A stretch of DNA of 64,000 nucleotides from Manduca sexta (taxonomy: Eukaryota > Arthropoda > Insecta > Lepidoptera > Sphingidae), in the NCBI RefSeq assembly GCF_014839805.1, contig NC_051135.1, positions 15,131,291-15,195,290 of the forward strand. Reading direction: 5' to 3'. The number at the start of each line of letters is the position of its first letter. Position 1 is the stretch's first letter. This document shows, piece after piece, positions 1-12,829 of this stretch. Under the pieces are notes generated by a model that was given only the letters and a program-made list of their open reading frames with translations, ran no database searches and was not told the origin of the DNA. The translations under genes and the position numbers were made by a program.

Positions 1-424
1 CTTTCCGGAGACTGCGGAGTCCGATACAAAAAAAACTATCGATCACTTAACATCACAATATTATGACCTACATGTTCATGTACCAACCCTTGTTATAAAG
101 GTCATATAAAATCTGCATCGGACGCATAGCACTATAATAAGATGAAAAAATAAATAAAAATGAACATGAGTGCGTCAAGAGCGCCGCAGTCTGCAGAGGC
201 AATACGGTTTCAATCAATAATTGGTTTAATATATCCCCGGCAAAGATTCCGCAGTTACAGCATTTTGGTTTAGGTTCAATTAAAAAACGCCAATGTTGAA
301 ACATGTTTTGCTGGTTATTTTAAATTGGTCCCAAGTAAAATAATTTGTGGATGGATTCAAGGTGTAATTTTTATATATATTTTATATATTATTTTATAAA
401 TTAAACAGCCAAAGAAACAATATT

Positions 425-690
425 TTATATTGTTACGAGTGGACCTGAGAAACGTTGTCCCGTCTTAACTATGAATTTGCAGCGCGCATTCTGTCAATCA
501 CTGAAATTAACTTTTCTTATATTTTCTAACGTTCCGCTTAACTTCCTTAATTTTTTCTTTCATAAGATCCTTCTCCTGACAATAACAAACAACAAAAATA
601 AAATAGTGAAATCGGTCCAGCCATTCACGCATGATGGCGTCACCAATGGGAATAGGGATTCATTTTTATATATATAGATTATAACATAAA
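425..690 (+). repeat. RTE-like LINE 3' tail fragment
   Basis: Contains 'acgttgtcccgtcttaact', a 'gaaatcggtccagccattca' stretch and a final 'tatatatagat' tail. The same order of words recurs at 32360-32640. Truncated tails of this kind are common in lepidopteran genomes and are usually the 3' ends of RTE-type LINEs. The class assignment is from memory; the repetition within the window is seen directly. Confidence 0.5.
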
Positions 691-1865
691 ATCGCTTAGC
701 ATTTTGGATCTCTGATAAATATGAAACCATTCTTTACCAAAGGGAATCTTTCGTTCGGAAAAGCCTTAACTTGTTAAAAAGCACCGCGAAACAGTCTGTT
801 GTTTTTTCTTCCTATCGCGCCCTATATTGTGGATGAAACTAGCTGACCCCGTCCCATTTTAAAAGTGTCTTTGTTAGGCTATCTCCTCGGTACAAGATTA
901 AAACGTAAACTTCTGTATCAAGTGACGTCATAACATTTAAAACATCGCATAATAGAAAATGAAACAGGTACATGTATGAAGGAAATTGTTTTATCGTGAT
1001 GATTTTGCGAAAGTCCAAGATAGGATGGATTAAACAATGTAGCTTTTTTATCACTGAATACGATTGGAATTCGGTTGGCTTAGATAATCCCCGAGGCAAC
1101 CAATATACAATACATAAGAAACTGAACATTGACACTGGCAGTACTACTCCTCAATTCAGAGGAATTGATAACCATAACAAAAAAAAAAGAAAAAAGGATC
1201 CTGCACTATGTTATTCCTTAATAATATGAACAGAAATAATAGAGTAATGTATCTTAAAGGGGCCTCTACGTGTTGTATCTATGATCATGCAAACCTTCCA
1301 AAAAGGTTGGCCTTTATGCCGTGATTTCCCGCAGGAAAGATAATAAAATAGACAACATAATAATAAAATAGATTGCTAATTTATACATTCATCACTACTA
1401 GTTGCAATATTGCAGTATATAGGCAACAAAATATTCCATTATGATGAAAAGGTATCATCCACCTGAATTTAAAAGTTACCCATGGAACACTAACGGCGCA
1501 CCCTGGCTCGGCTTACTCTTTGAAGGATCTAGAGCCGAGCAAATTGTAATAGAAAACCCCATAAAAACTTTTCCTGACCAGAGAAGCTACCACAAAACTT
1601 ACCTAAGTTTAGTTTTAGTAGCTTATGTGAGCTAATTGAGTGAGTTCATAATACAAAATTCCACACGGCCGACATCGTTAGCACAGAAATGCGTGCAAAG
1701 CCTCGTCTGCCGGGATTTAATTAATGACTCAACAGTACTTTCCTAATTTTACTTTCATAAGCATTGCATCGTGAATTCATAACGCGCTACTAGTTCTTAG
1801 AATTGAACGCTTCGTAATCATTTTACACACGGGTATGATTTAAAATCCATTTGCATGAATGTAGT

Positions 1866-2055
1866 GTAATGTCCACGTAAGTGTGTCGCGTTTCGGCCTC
1901 CGGGATCAGTCTGTGTATGTCCGGTTCCAACAGGCCGGCATAATAGTATCTACTGCCATGGGGTAATCATCTCTCGTCAGTCGACATTCTATTGGACCCC
2001 ACTCCACTTACCATCAGGTGCAGTGGGATCAGTTTGTACACGTATAAAAAAATAC
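1866..2055 (+). repeat. SINE family A, near-full copy
   Basis: Carries the words 'cacgtaagtgtgtcgcg', 'ccaacaggccggcataat', 'ccactccacttaccatcagg' and 'gtgggatca', then a short A-rich tail. The same order occurs at 4612-4790, in part at 3015-3140, 3575-3645 and 49552-49640, and on the other strand at 17355-17534 plus 22265-22310. This is the family that received the R1-clade insertion. Confidence 0.7.
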
Positions 2056-3014
2056 GAATGAGGCATTGGTGAAAAAACCCCAACTAGATAACATAGTAAG
2101 GAGATATCTAGATATTTCACATTTGCATAGTATCAGTGGAAGGTCAGCATATATTTTATAACTGACTTGATACTCTTCACTGTACGCATGGTACAAAAAC
2201 TCCAACACAGAGTTATATTCGAGGAATTTCGTTCAGGAGTTTGGCGAAACATATTTACCCTGCTCTATACAATAACGCAGAGTAAAGGAACAGTTATTAT
2301 TAATAGATTCGAACCCAAAACCTCATGATCTACAACTCGATATACCACTAATCGACTGTGCTTTCAGTATAAAAGAAAAATGTCTACCCATTTAACTAAG
2401 TTTAATATTATCTCTCAACTAACCGAGAGATTACTTTAATCTGAAAATTAATTTTGTCGCTTCTAAGATTTCGTGTCGCGTTAAGCCGGCTTTCGTTAAT
2501 GCCGTAATGGCCGACTTTTTGTCACCGTATCGGTTAATTAACTTCCGACCTAAGCCAGACTAATTAGTGGATCAAGGTCAGTCTAAAATACAGTTTTTAA
2601 TACCTAAACTAAAGTAATGCTATTTTAAATATATTAAAACTGAGTATTCGATAATCTTCTGACGTGTATTAATATGTAGAAATTCGGTTTTATGTATTTG
2701 TAACACATTTTATACATAGTTATTATACTGCACTCTATATAAACTTTAAATGTATGCACTTTTCGGGACAAAAGTAGCCTACACGTTCATTCGAAACACG
2801 GTTTATCAGAATGCTTAACTTTATCTAAATCCGTTTAGTAGTTACTGCGTTTACTTCTAATAAACATGCAAACATTTTCAGAAATTTACATTCATTTTAT
2901 TATAAGGATAACAGGATTTTATTGGAGATTAAAATGACGTTCTCAAAGACTCGTCGGACTTCACTTCTCGCTGTTAAATATGCATGTCATCATCTCTTAC
3001 AAGAGTTGAACTTA

Positions 3015-3140
3015 CTTGGGCAACTCGCCATGGTAGCCCATGTAAGTGTATCGCATTCCAGGATCAGCTTGCTTATATCCTTGTCAAACAGGCCAGTATA
3101 ATTGTGTCGACTGGGAAGGGTATGCGGAATCGTCTCTACT
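3015..3140 (+). repeat. SINE family A, 5' part
   Basis: Diverged copy with 'cccatgtaagtgtatcgcat', 'ggatcagctt' and 'aaacaggccagtataat', ending after 'gtcgactgggaagggta'. A further isolated piece of the 3' half ('ccccacttaccatcag') lies at about 3575-3645. Confidence 0.55.
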
Positions 3141-3344
3141 CAGTCGTCATTCATATAGAAATATGTATGGGACAGACTTATTGCTAGGATACGTCGTTCC
3201 CGTACATTTTTTATTTTCCATTAGTATAAACCATTCACAATGACATTACCTAGTAAAAGCGGCAATAACCCAGTAGTTGTGGAACGGACTGCCAAAATGA
3301 ATGTGCGTACACCTTTAACTTTTCTAAAATTATGTCTTTGTGAA

Positions 3345-3535
3345 TTATGGCTTGCTTTAACGATAAAGGAACATATTGTGAGGAATCCTACATACCTGAG
3401 AAGTTCTCTATAAGAGTTTTGAGGGTGTATGAAGTCTACCAATCCGCACTAGACTAGCGTGGTGGACTAAGGCCTAATCACTCTCAGTAGTAAAGGAGGC
3501 CTGTGCCGAACAGTGGGACAGTATATAAGACAGGA
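3345..3535 (-). repeat. SINE-like family B, minus copy
   Basis: Reverse complement of the family typified by 'tgtcccactgctgggc', 'gagggattagg', 'gcggattggtagacttca' and 'cttctcaggtatgcagg'. Other copies are at 7556-7735, 17135-17300, 30165-30565, 33395-33535 and 41620-41800. I do not see a clear pol III promoter, so the class (SINE or MITE) is open. Confidence 0.65.
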
Positions 3536-3989
3536 CTGATGTTTTATAAACGATTGTAGGAAATCGTTTTAGCTACGCTCTCTGGACCCCACTTACCATC
3601 AGACGCTGTAGAGTCACTTTACCAAGCACCTATGAAAAAGTATTGGAGCAGAATAGCATCGTAACTTAACCTCTCATTTTGTATCCAAGTTCAAAGATTC
3701 AAATACGCATTGAAAACATTGTTTTAGTATAAATCAATTGTTAACTACACCGTACAGGAAAACGTGTTTTCCTTCTGCCGTTACCAAGACTTGAGGATAT
3801 TTATAGCGTGTTAAGGAATAAAATATCTCGATTTTATTAGAAGTAAAATTCATGTACATATACATAATATATATTGTCTGTATAAAATTATAGCGATCGT
3901 TATATAAACGTTAATCGTCCATGTCCCGTGTTCCGGTTTGAAGGACATTGTATCCAGTGTAACTACTGGACATAATAAGACAACATCTC

Positions 3990-4140
3990 ATGTCTCAGGA
4001 TGGCGAGCGCCGTGGAATACCAAGAATACTTTGTAATTCAAGGTGTTGGATGGTGTTTCTACTGTTTACTGGCGGTCGTATCGCTTACTATCAGGCGAAC
4101 GGCAAGCTCGTCTCGTTATTCAAAGCAATAAAAAAAAAAC
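3990..4140 (+). repeat. SINE-like family C copy
   Basis: Contains 'caggatggcgagcgc', 'ttgtaattcaaggtgttgg', 'ctgtttactggcggtcgta' and 'atcaggcgaacggcaagc', then a poly-A tail. A reverse-complement copy is at 15180-15345. The open frame across it is a by-product of the repeat. Confidence 0.6.
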
Positions 4141-4611
4141 AAATACAATGCGTCTCAATCCTCGATGGATTACGTGGCTCGCTATATGCCGAGTACCTTG
4201 TTCGTGAGCTTAAAGTAAATCAATACAAGGCAAAGTTATTTTCAACGATCACCATAAATCATCCGATCTTATAGCATTTACCCCAAAATGTCCCTAAACC
4301 TGTACAAACCACATTTTGAGGTCGTCGCCCCATTTCAGACGTTCCGCGCGTCGCCCAAACAGAGCCGTCTTGTCTTTTTGTAAGTAAACCATCGGAGCGT
4401 GTAGTGTTACAGCACGTGATGCCGAGTCATCTCAAAATGATTGGACGCAATCATTTTTTTACTGTATATTTTGTCGTGGTTGTGATGATAGGGTTCATAT
4501 TTGTGTGGCAGGTAAACTCGATGGTAAAATTGTCGACGATAGACATTTTCAAAAATTGTTCGTTAACTTTTGTTGGCGGTGGGATCATTTTATATCTGCC
4601 CCGATAGCGAC

Positions 4612-4790
4612 CGCCTTACACAAGGTGTAAAACCCGCCATAGTTGCCCACATAAGTGACTTCTGTTCTTACAGGTCGGCATAATTGTGTCGACTGCCGAG
4701 AGGTAATCGCCACTCAACAATCTATTGGACTCCACTCCACTTCCATCAGGTGCAGTTGGATCACTTTTCCGTGCAACTATAAAAAAAAAC
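4612..4790 (+). repeat. SINE family A, full-length copy
   Basis: Begins 'ccttacacaaggtgtaaaac' and runs through the family A words to 'tataaaaaaaaac'. Its 5' words supply the comparison that lets the split copy at 17355-17534/22265-22310 be recognised as one element broken by an insertion. Confidence 0.65.
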
Positions 4791-6043
4791 TCAGGCGATA
4801 ATGGTCTTTAGGGCGAAATGGGAGAGGTTTTACTGGCCCTCTGACCATCTCACTAAGTTACAAAAGGCAACAGTAAGCCATAACCGTTTGTGGCAATTTA
4901 GAAATGCAAAAGCGGCATAGCTGCTCTTCAATTTATTGTACAACAAATAAAGCATAAGTATTGGTAGAAAAGGCCCCGTAAAAATCAACGGAGATCTCGT
5001 TGGTCGACATACTATACTGAACTTGGTATCACCGCCCATAACTTACTAGAAAAAATATTCTCAATAAAAACGTGCGTCAATTAATCGCTTCAATAAGACA
5101 TTCCTGGACACCTTCACAGTGACAATAGAATTACAATAAACATGTACGCTACGTGGTATTGTGTGGATGTGGCTCGCATGCTAAGTGGCGCGGGTTCGAC
5201 ACGTTTCCTCCCGCAACGCTTTGTTTCCAACGGAAACGACCGGCAATTGTCAGTTATATCTGTCACTCAGTTTTTGATTGTAAATTTGGGTCGTTAATTG
5301 GTACATATAAGGTAATAATTAAATATATTCTCATGTATGTTGACTTATCATAAGCGCAACTGTATGCCTACGTCACGAATGAAGCATTATGTATAATTTT
5401 TTAAATTATTAAACAAGGTGGTAATGAAATTAATTGAAAAGTTGATGTTATAAAGAAAATACCAGTAGAAAGATACGAATTAAGTTACTATAAAAGAGAC
5501 TACCCACTGCACTATTTTATGAACAGTTTAAGGAATATCTGGAATACTTAAACGAGTAATGAAACGACAACTTCACATTCAGACGTATATTCGATGACTA
5601 GCGCAACCGTATGGGCCGTTGAACTACAAAATTACCCTCAGTTTGTAATTATAAAAATACATATATTACAATATGACCATGTTAGAAGCGTGTCAGGCAA
5701 AAATATTCTTACAGACTATACTAGGTGACGATTCGGTCTAGAAATTGTCTCATACTTTTGAATACAAAGAATAATTATTTTGCCTAAGTTCCTACGGTCA
5801 TATGAAACAGCAGCAGCAGTGGGCAAACTCCTTTACTATATGTTTTGCCCGCGGGTCCGCCCGTGCTTATTTCAAAGAGTTTTCTGAATATTATCCATAT
5901 TTTCAGATTACCCCCACTTCTAAAGCCACAAACCATCTATTTATAATTGAATTATAACACCATATTGACCAATGCCACATCAAAATACAATTACGTTTGG
6001 ATTAAACTTAATGCCTTAAGTAATACGGCCTTCAATACCACAG

Positions 6044-9000
6044 CATCATGCGCATCAGCGCTAGACCCTGGCGATGGAGAGCCCTGGGGCCTGGTGGTGA
6101 ACTGCGCTGGTGAGACCCGGGTGGGCCAGACGGAGGCGGTGTACGCCGAGGGCATCTTCACGCTCAGCGTGAACGTGGCCAAGAACTGCGCTAAGATGAA
6201 GGTGCCCAGACTCGTGGAGATCTCCAGCGGACAGATGTACAGCACTGATAAGGTATTGTAGTAGTAGGCATTTTTGAAGATATAGTTATTTATTTAATTT
6301 TGAGAAAGGCTTACAGACTAATAAAAAAAATATGTAAATAATATCAAACATAACAACTATTGCTAAGATATGTCCAGCTTTGCCATTTTTTCTTTACAGT
6401 TGTACAAGGTTTAGATTAGCAAGAAAACTTGCAAAAATCGACTTCAGTAAGCAATTTTTAACGCGTAAACAATAACGGCAGTTGACTTTTACAATTTTTG
6501 CACTTTCAGGAATTGGCCGCAAGTCGCATGTGTATAGAACTATTTAAACATTGTCGATAGTGAAAACGCATCTGGAAGTGTAAATAATTGCTAATCTAAA
6601 CTTAGCATTAAAAATAATATTTATTTCTTTCCGTTTCGCATATAATAAATGCATTTTTTGTACACTTGCAGAATGAGTATTTTTCATTTCATTGGCATAA
6701 TGTAACGAAAATAGAAGTCCATTACTGCCCATTTTGTGCCTCAAAATATCAATCTCAAAACCAGTTTGCTCCCATTCCAGCCCCACAAAGAAGACGGTCC
6801 CGTGGACCCGTGGACGGTCGAGGGTCGCATGAAGAACAAAGTAGAGCAGGAGCTGAAGAACATGGACGGGCTGAACTACACCATCATTAGGCCAGCTATA
6901 GTCTACGGCGTGGGGGATAGAAGGAGTTTGAGTGAGTCACAAGGCTTTAAAAAAACTTACTTCTACAGTCCGCAGTGAAGCTCCGAGGAATCTCGTGGAA
7001 TGTTATGATTTCATCGATATAGGCAACAGGGGCGTAGCTACCGCCGTATCAGTGGTACGAGGCCCCCAAACTTTGGGGCCCCTCTTGGCCCATACCAACA
7101 TTAAACTAAGCAGGCACCCAAAAGTTCATACTGCACTGAAGAGCCCCCAACAAATATAGATATAAGGCCCATTTATGACAAGCTGCTGATAATTAACATC
7201 TGGCTAGGAAAGTGCGAAATATATTTATAACATCGATATCGTTATATCGACAAAACGGCTGCATAAAATAACAACTTTAACAAACCATGAGATTCCTTGC
7301 AGCTCTCCCGCGGACTGTATAGTATCACTGCAGTGTTTCTAATTGTCCACCAATGTGATTATAGTCGTCTCTTGCTTTAATGGTGTGTATGAGGGCTACG
7401 CATTAAAAGGATCTGGGATCGATCAGGTCGTGTGATTAAGAAGTGGTTATCTATGTGGTTATAGTGCCCTAAGTGAACTTTAAAAAAACTAGGGTTCTTA
7501 ACCGATCCCCACGACGGTAACCAAAATTTTGGTTTAATAATAGTGTCAGCACTGTCGTATATACTGTCCCACTGTTGGGCACAGGCTGCCTCTACTACTG
7601 AGAGGGATTAGGCTTTAGTGCACCACGCTGGCCTAGTGCGGATTGGTAGACTTCACACACCCTCAAAATGCCTATAGAGAATTTCTCAGGTATGCTGGTT
7701 TCCTCGCGATGTTACAAAGTGACAAAGTAAGGTTTGCCACACGAAAATCCCAAATTCCATTCCAATATGGAAATAGACTCGCCATTTATCGTAAAGTGGG
7801 AAGAATGTGGACCGGAAAAAATTTGGTGCACTGGTTAGATCTCTGCCTATGCTTAAAACATATATGTATGATTTTAAATTTAAATCCAACAAAATTGACA
7901 TAAGTAACTTTAAAGTATCTGTCCAAATAAGCAACATCTATATGTAATTTTATAAATAAGGTGTGTTTGTTCAAATATTTCGCACAATTATCGTTCGAGA
8001 GATGGGAAGTGTGTTATTTTTTCATCCATTGTCACAAACAAATTGTTTTTGTCGTGTGAATGTTCGTAATTATTTATTCCGTTTACCTAAGGCCGAGGAA
8101 CTTGTTTTGATTCTTGTATAAGTTTTTTTTTTTATGATATTCGAATATAATTAGTAGATTTACGGATGAAATTATAATTACTTGAGTACCACGTGAAATT
8201 GCGACTGTTTTATGGGTAGATACTTATATTATGTTCTCTTATATAGTCTATCTGACTGTCGAATTTCATCAAAATCGATTCAGCAATTCATGCATTACCT
8301 TCGGACATAACACAAACTAATAAAAGAAATTAACTAACTTGCGGACGACCAATACCTAAGTCCTCTCCGTGACCATGAAGGCTGTAAAGCATTTGAACGT
8401 CGAGAGAAAATTAAAATATAAAAAACCGCAACAGTTATATAATACTAAACTTCGCATCAGTCCTGGGTTTGCAAATAGGCCGTATAGGCCGCAGCCTATG
8501 GGCGTCAGATTTCAGAAATCGCTCACTCGATTTTATTAATCTTTCGTTTAACTTTAGTGCCTTCCATAATGCAAATAAATGGAAAATTATTAAGTATTTT
8601 AAAAACCTACCTACATAGAGCGGCGGAAATAAAATGGCCTACACTCATAAAAAATATAAAACACTGCTTCACATTCACAAGTATTATTTTTTTCACAGCT
8701 CCTCGCCTCTTATACGGCGGTATCTATAAACACCTGAACGAAACAATGAAGCTTCTATGGACAGCGGATCTGAAGATGAACACGGTCCACGTGAGCGACG
8801 TGTGCCGCGCCGCCTGGACCCTCGGCACCAGCGCACAAGCGAACAGACAGACGTATAACGTGGTGGACGACGCCAACACCACGCAAGGGCTGCTCGCTGA
8901 ACTAGTGTCGGACATCTTTAATATCAACCATGATTATTATGGTACCGCTATATCCACGCTGGCTAAGGTTTGTGCAGTTCTATATTTACATTGTTATTCA

Positions 9001-10765
9001 TTGGTCGCAATCACAATTTTTAGTTAAAAAAAATAATATTTATTTTTATATTACAAGATATACAAATTCCTCATGGGTTTCCTTAATATTTTTTTTTTTA
9101 ACTGGGAACACACTGATACTCGTTTGTTGTCTCTCCCGTTGCAATCGGCATAAATTCTATCTTCAAATAATACATTTAAAATATAAAAAAAAACGCTCGT
9201 GGAACAGAAAAACAGATAATTTAAAAATTAAAATGAAAAAGAATTCGTGGCCCATGAGGGGATCGAACCCGCGACCTTCGCGTTATTAGCACGACGCTCT
9301 AACCAACTGAGCTAATGGGCCGATGGGAGGTCACGCGAAATAATCTACCGGATTGTGTAAATATATATTATATAAGATTATGTAAATTTATAGTTTCTGA
9401 ATAAATAAAACTGCTGAATATGTAATTATATGTGTATAGATGCAAATTTAAAAGCAGATTTCACCATTTTGTCCAGCGAAACTCCAGTGAATATAAATGA
9501 GTTTTAAAAATATATAAACTAAAATTTCAAGCAGTCGTCTCGTTGCTAATACTGCCATAGAACCATAATAATAAGAAAAATGTGGGAGTGGAGACTACCA
9601 TACCAGTATTTTTAGATGGTGGCGTTAGCAACGTGACGTCACAAAGTTTCGCTACGTCATCACTTTCCATAGCAGTAAAACTACGACTTGCCCTTCACTG
9701 GTTATTATGCCCGTACATTTCACTATTGATTACTGACTGGCACACGCGAAGCGCCGATTCACTCTATTCATATATGTATAGCTTTTGCCCGCGACTCCGC
9801 ATGCGTGATATATTTACCCGGGATAACAGGTAGCCTCTAGCACTCAGGATTAATGCAGTTTTCTATTAGTTAAAGAATTTCAAAATTGGTTCAGTAGTTC
9901 CAGAAATTAGCCCCTAACAAAACTACAGACTTTTGATGATATTAGTATAGACAGTAAGATTGCAACAATAATTGAGGGTACCCAAAAATATAAAAAAAAA
10001 AACCTTAGAGAAAGAAAAAATATTTTTCAAGACGATATATCATTTTTATTTCCACAATAATGCCTTTAACATCAAAACAATTTAAATTGGATATTATTTA
10101 AGAGTCAAGAGTATTTATAACTGTTGTGTATGTTATAGAACGACATAGCATCGGTGGCGGAGGAGGCGAACGACAAGCACCTGACGGCGTGGGCCGACAT
10201 GTGCCGCAAGTACTCGCTGGAGCACACGCCGCTGGAGCCCAGCGCCGGCGCCGAGCTGCTCCTCAACAAGCAGCTGTGCCTCGACGGGAGCAAGCTGCGG
10301 CCCATCCTCGCCCCCGGCGTGCCCGCGCCCACCTCCGACAACTTGCGACAGGTACCAGCAGTTTATGTGGCCACAGCAAAATGACCCTACTGGATATGTA
10401 TATAAATGGAGTGGTGGCAAATGTAATGGCAAGTAATTTAAAAATGGGTCTCACCAGTCTTATGTATGCGAAGACTGATTCGGAACACGATTACTTGGAT
10501 CATCATGGCGGGTTTTATACCTTGTGTACGAATATCTATGTAGGTGAGCACAAATATCCTCCCACCGCCATTTATTAATTTAAACTAACTAGGTGTCGGT
10601 CAGAGACAATGTCCAGAACATAGTATACTTACGTATCAAATTTCATACATATAGATATGTATGTTTACGGATTTATACTTGATTGGTTAACTCTATCTCT
10701 TTACATTCCAGGTGCTTGAGGACTACGCTTCCATGAATCTCTTCCCCAAAGAGCTCCTGCTATGA
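6044..10765 (+). CDS. Extended SDR / NAD-dependent epimerase family protein, 3' five exons
   Basis: Five exons join in frame: 6044-6252, 6781-6931, 8699-8967, 10139-10351 and 10712-10765 (stop TGA), about 298 residues of the C-terminal part. All internal borders are AG/GT. Motifs in order are VVNCAGET (start of the NNAG-like strand), VEISSGQMYS, the substrate-domain motif RPAIVYG, and LLWTADLKMNTVHVSDV. The N-terminal GxxGxxG nucleotide-binding exon is not seen and should lie left of the window. Oddity: where extended SDRs carry the catalytic YxxxK, the sequence reads GRMKNKVEQE, with the Lys but no Tyr, so activity may be non-canonical. No frameshifts were found. The exons are GC-rich against AT-rich introns. 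Substrate unknown; the family call is firm, a specific gene name is not. Confidence 0.85.
7000..7200. repeat. Degraded 'ggggcc' repeat remnant
   Basis: Contains 'caggggcgtagctaccgcc' and 'tttggggcccctcttggccc'. Related GC-rich words appear at 8465-8510 and 16445-16620. I cannot assign a class. Confidence 0.25.
7556..7735 (+). repeat. SINE-like family B copy in SDR intron
   Basis: 'actgtcccactgttgggcac' through 'tggtagacttcacacaccct' to 'ctcaggtatgctggtttcct'. It lies in the 6932-8698 intron. Confidence 0.65.
8340..8440 (+). repeat. Dispersed repeat family E copy
   Basis: Contains 'gaccatgaaggctgtaaagc', 'ttgaacgtcgagaga' and an A-rich tail with 'aaaatataaaaa'. Related copies are at about 41300-41370 and 48455-48535. 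Class unknown. Confidence 0.4.
9248..9321 (-). tRNA. tRNA-Ile (anticodon AAT)
   Basis: The 74-nt minus strand folds as a tRNA: 7-bp acceptor stem GGCCCAT/ATGGGCC, D stem GCTC/GAGC with loop AGTTGGTTA, anticodon stem TCGTG/CGCGA with loop CTAATAA (anticodon AAT), T loop TTCGATC and discriminator A. The T stem GCGGG/CCCTC has one C:T mismatch (pair 50:64; plus-strand position 9257). A and B boxes look intact, and a TTTTT run follows within about 12 nt, as expected for a pol III terminator. It lies antisense inside the SDR intron 8968-10138. It is either a functional gene with a weakened T arm or a recent pseudogene. Confidence 0.85.
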
Positions 10766-12829
10766 CCACAAAAGTGAAGAGATCAGCTATTTTTGTACCG
10801 ACAAGCCATTTTATTAAAAGACGAAATTTTAACCTATATACATAAGCTTTGCGTCGATTCTGCGATCGACCGCGCGAGCATTTTATTGTAAGACTAAAGT
10901 CTATTTAAGATATATCGATAAGTAATATTGTAATCGATATAATAGTATCGAATAGGGGATTCTAAGAATGTTATTCTCAGATCAACATCATTAATTTGAA
11001 GAAATAAATAGAAAAGAATGTATGGGTTTCCTATACGATTTTAATCGATTATAAAATACTACTATATCGATTAAAGTTTGCCGTCATTTTAAAGAATAGA
11101 TTTTATTCCCAATGTTTTATTCACCAATCGGGGTGCTTTAGGCTGGCTTATTTTGTAGTTTGGCTGAAAATTGTTTTGATTTTTTCTAACATTTAAACTT
11201 AATACACTGTGATAATGACGTGTGATGCTGTGAAACTCAAAATATCTAGTATTCCGACAAAAATATTTTAGGTGAGCAGACAATAAAAATCTATAAGTCG
11301 TCTAACGAACTAACGGTCTTACTGTTAAGCAATTGAAGACTGGATACCAAAAAGCAATGTTAGAGATCAGTTCGTAGATAATTTACAGTGTCAGCAGTAG
11401 GGATAACAAACTAGAAGATCGGTAACATATGATTCCACTGGCTTTCGACGCACAAATCGACCAATATAATAGCAAAGCTGCACCTTTAAACCCTTTTTGG
11501 AACTACATCAACCGAGCCGACCTATTAGGGATGTTTGAGACTCCTAAACAAGCAGAGAGTTTAGCTGATCTTTTCAATCAACAAATACCTATTTGATATC
11601 ATTTTAAATAACTGAAATTGGTCCTTCAAAACAAAACTATATACCGATCTCTATCGTTAACCGTCGTGATTTTACTAAATTCTATATTTGGATTGTCAAT
11701 GTTACGTCTATTCCATCCAACAGTATCAATTGAGAAACGAGATTATATAGCGGCGCATCCTAGCCGCGTTTAGAGGTACTTAAACGATTTTTTTTTACTT
11801 TATTTTATGGTGCAAAATACTTATAACATGCGACGAAACTGGCCTCAAATAACACTTTAATTATTCTTAATTCAATAATACTGCCCTAGGACCATTTTAA
11901 TCGCACTGCCTAATTATAAAATGTCGATTTTTAAATTAAGGAATTGATAACGTCTAGAATTGGTCAAATTCTGTAGATCTACGGTAAGATTTCAAAATGA
12001 ATTACGCGTAGTTTCTTATCGATAAGTCACACGTTTTTATATCGATACATTGAACACAAATATCGACACTTCCTACACCTTATATCTTATAGGCCGTGAT
12101 AACTAACATAAGGAAACATTTATGAAGTGCATTTTTATTCTATTTACGTAATGTGCTTTGTATTTTGTTTTTTAGTCAGCGCACTTATTCGTTAGATATG
12201 ATTGCTCGCAGAAACGTATTTCAGTATGTATATTGTGGTGATAAGCTAAGAATATATTCAATATTTCGATCTAAATTTTAATAATTTCGGAATTTATAAA
12301 CTTCCATTGTATTTACAAGTATAAAATATTTCTGTGCTCCTTATTTTAATAATATAACCATTCAAAACAGCGACATCTGTACTGTAATTTACTATAATAT
12401 ACATTTAAGCGTATAAAATAACACCGCAATAATTAAAATATCGAGCACGCTGAAAGGAATCGTACTAATACTAAAGTGATTTTATCGATATCGATTATAA
12501 TCGATAAATAATGTCGATGCTGTATCGATTAAAATTATATTTACGAATTATTTTCTAAATCGCATTAGCTATTACTGTTCGAGTATTGAAAGAGTATTGT
12601 TTGAAATTATTGAAGCTTGCGATGTTTCGTATTATTTTAATGTCAACGTATTATGTAATAAATACTTTTATTTGCGTATCTATTTTTTTTAGTCGCCCTA
12701 TTATAAGCAATTTGTCCCATTCCTAAAACAACAGCGTATAGTTGAAATAACTTCTAGCGCTAGTCATATTTCAAGTCTCGACGTAAAACACTAGTCTCAC
12801 CGCCGGCGATGAACTAAATATCGCCTATT
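10766..12829. other. SDR 3' UTR and downstream AT-rich DNA with ATCGAT cluster
   Basis: Follows the SDR stop codon. A candidate poly(A) signal AATAAA lies at about 11004. About ten ATCGAT-containing words occur (around 10912, 10932, 11042, 11065, 12017, 12040 and 12484-12530), several as full TATCGAT or ATCGATA palindromes. No coding exon is visible. Confidence 0.5.

Larger units (their letters stand above)
1..6043. other. Non-coding DNA upstream of the first visible SDR exon
   Basis: This is AT-rich sequence with no exon I can support. The gene at 6044-10765 enters the window already in progress, so part of this stretch is probably its intron. It is studded with SINE and LINE-tail fragments listed separately. 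The remainder (for example 690-1860, 2060-3010, 4800-5820) shows no coding signal, RNA gene or recognisable regulatory structure. Confidence 0.6.

Noticed and set aside
9230..9330. 119-residue frame 8930-9289 ending in RGSNPRPSRY
   Set aside because: It reads through the antisense tRNA and intron; the C-terminal resemblance to a repeat-derived peptide is an artefact.
10105..10578. Several open frames on both strands over the SDR exon at 10139-10351
   Set aside because: Shadows of a GC-rich exon; only the frame that splices in phase with its neighbours shows family similarity.
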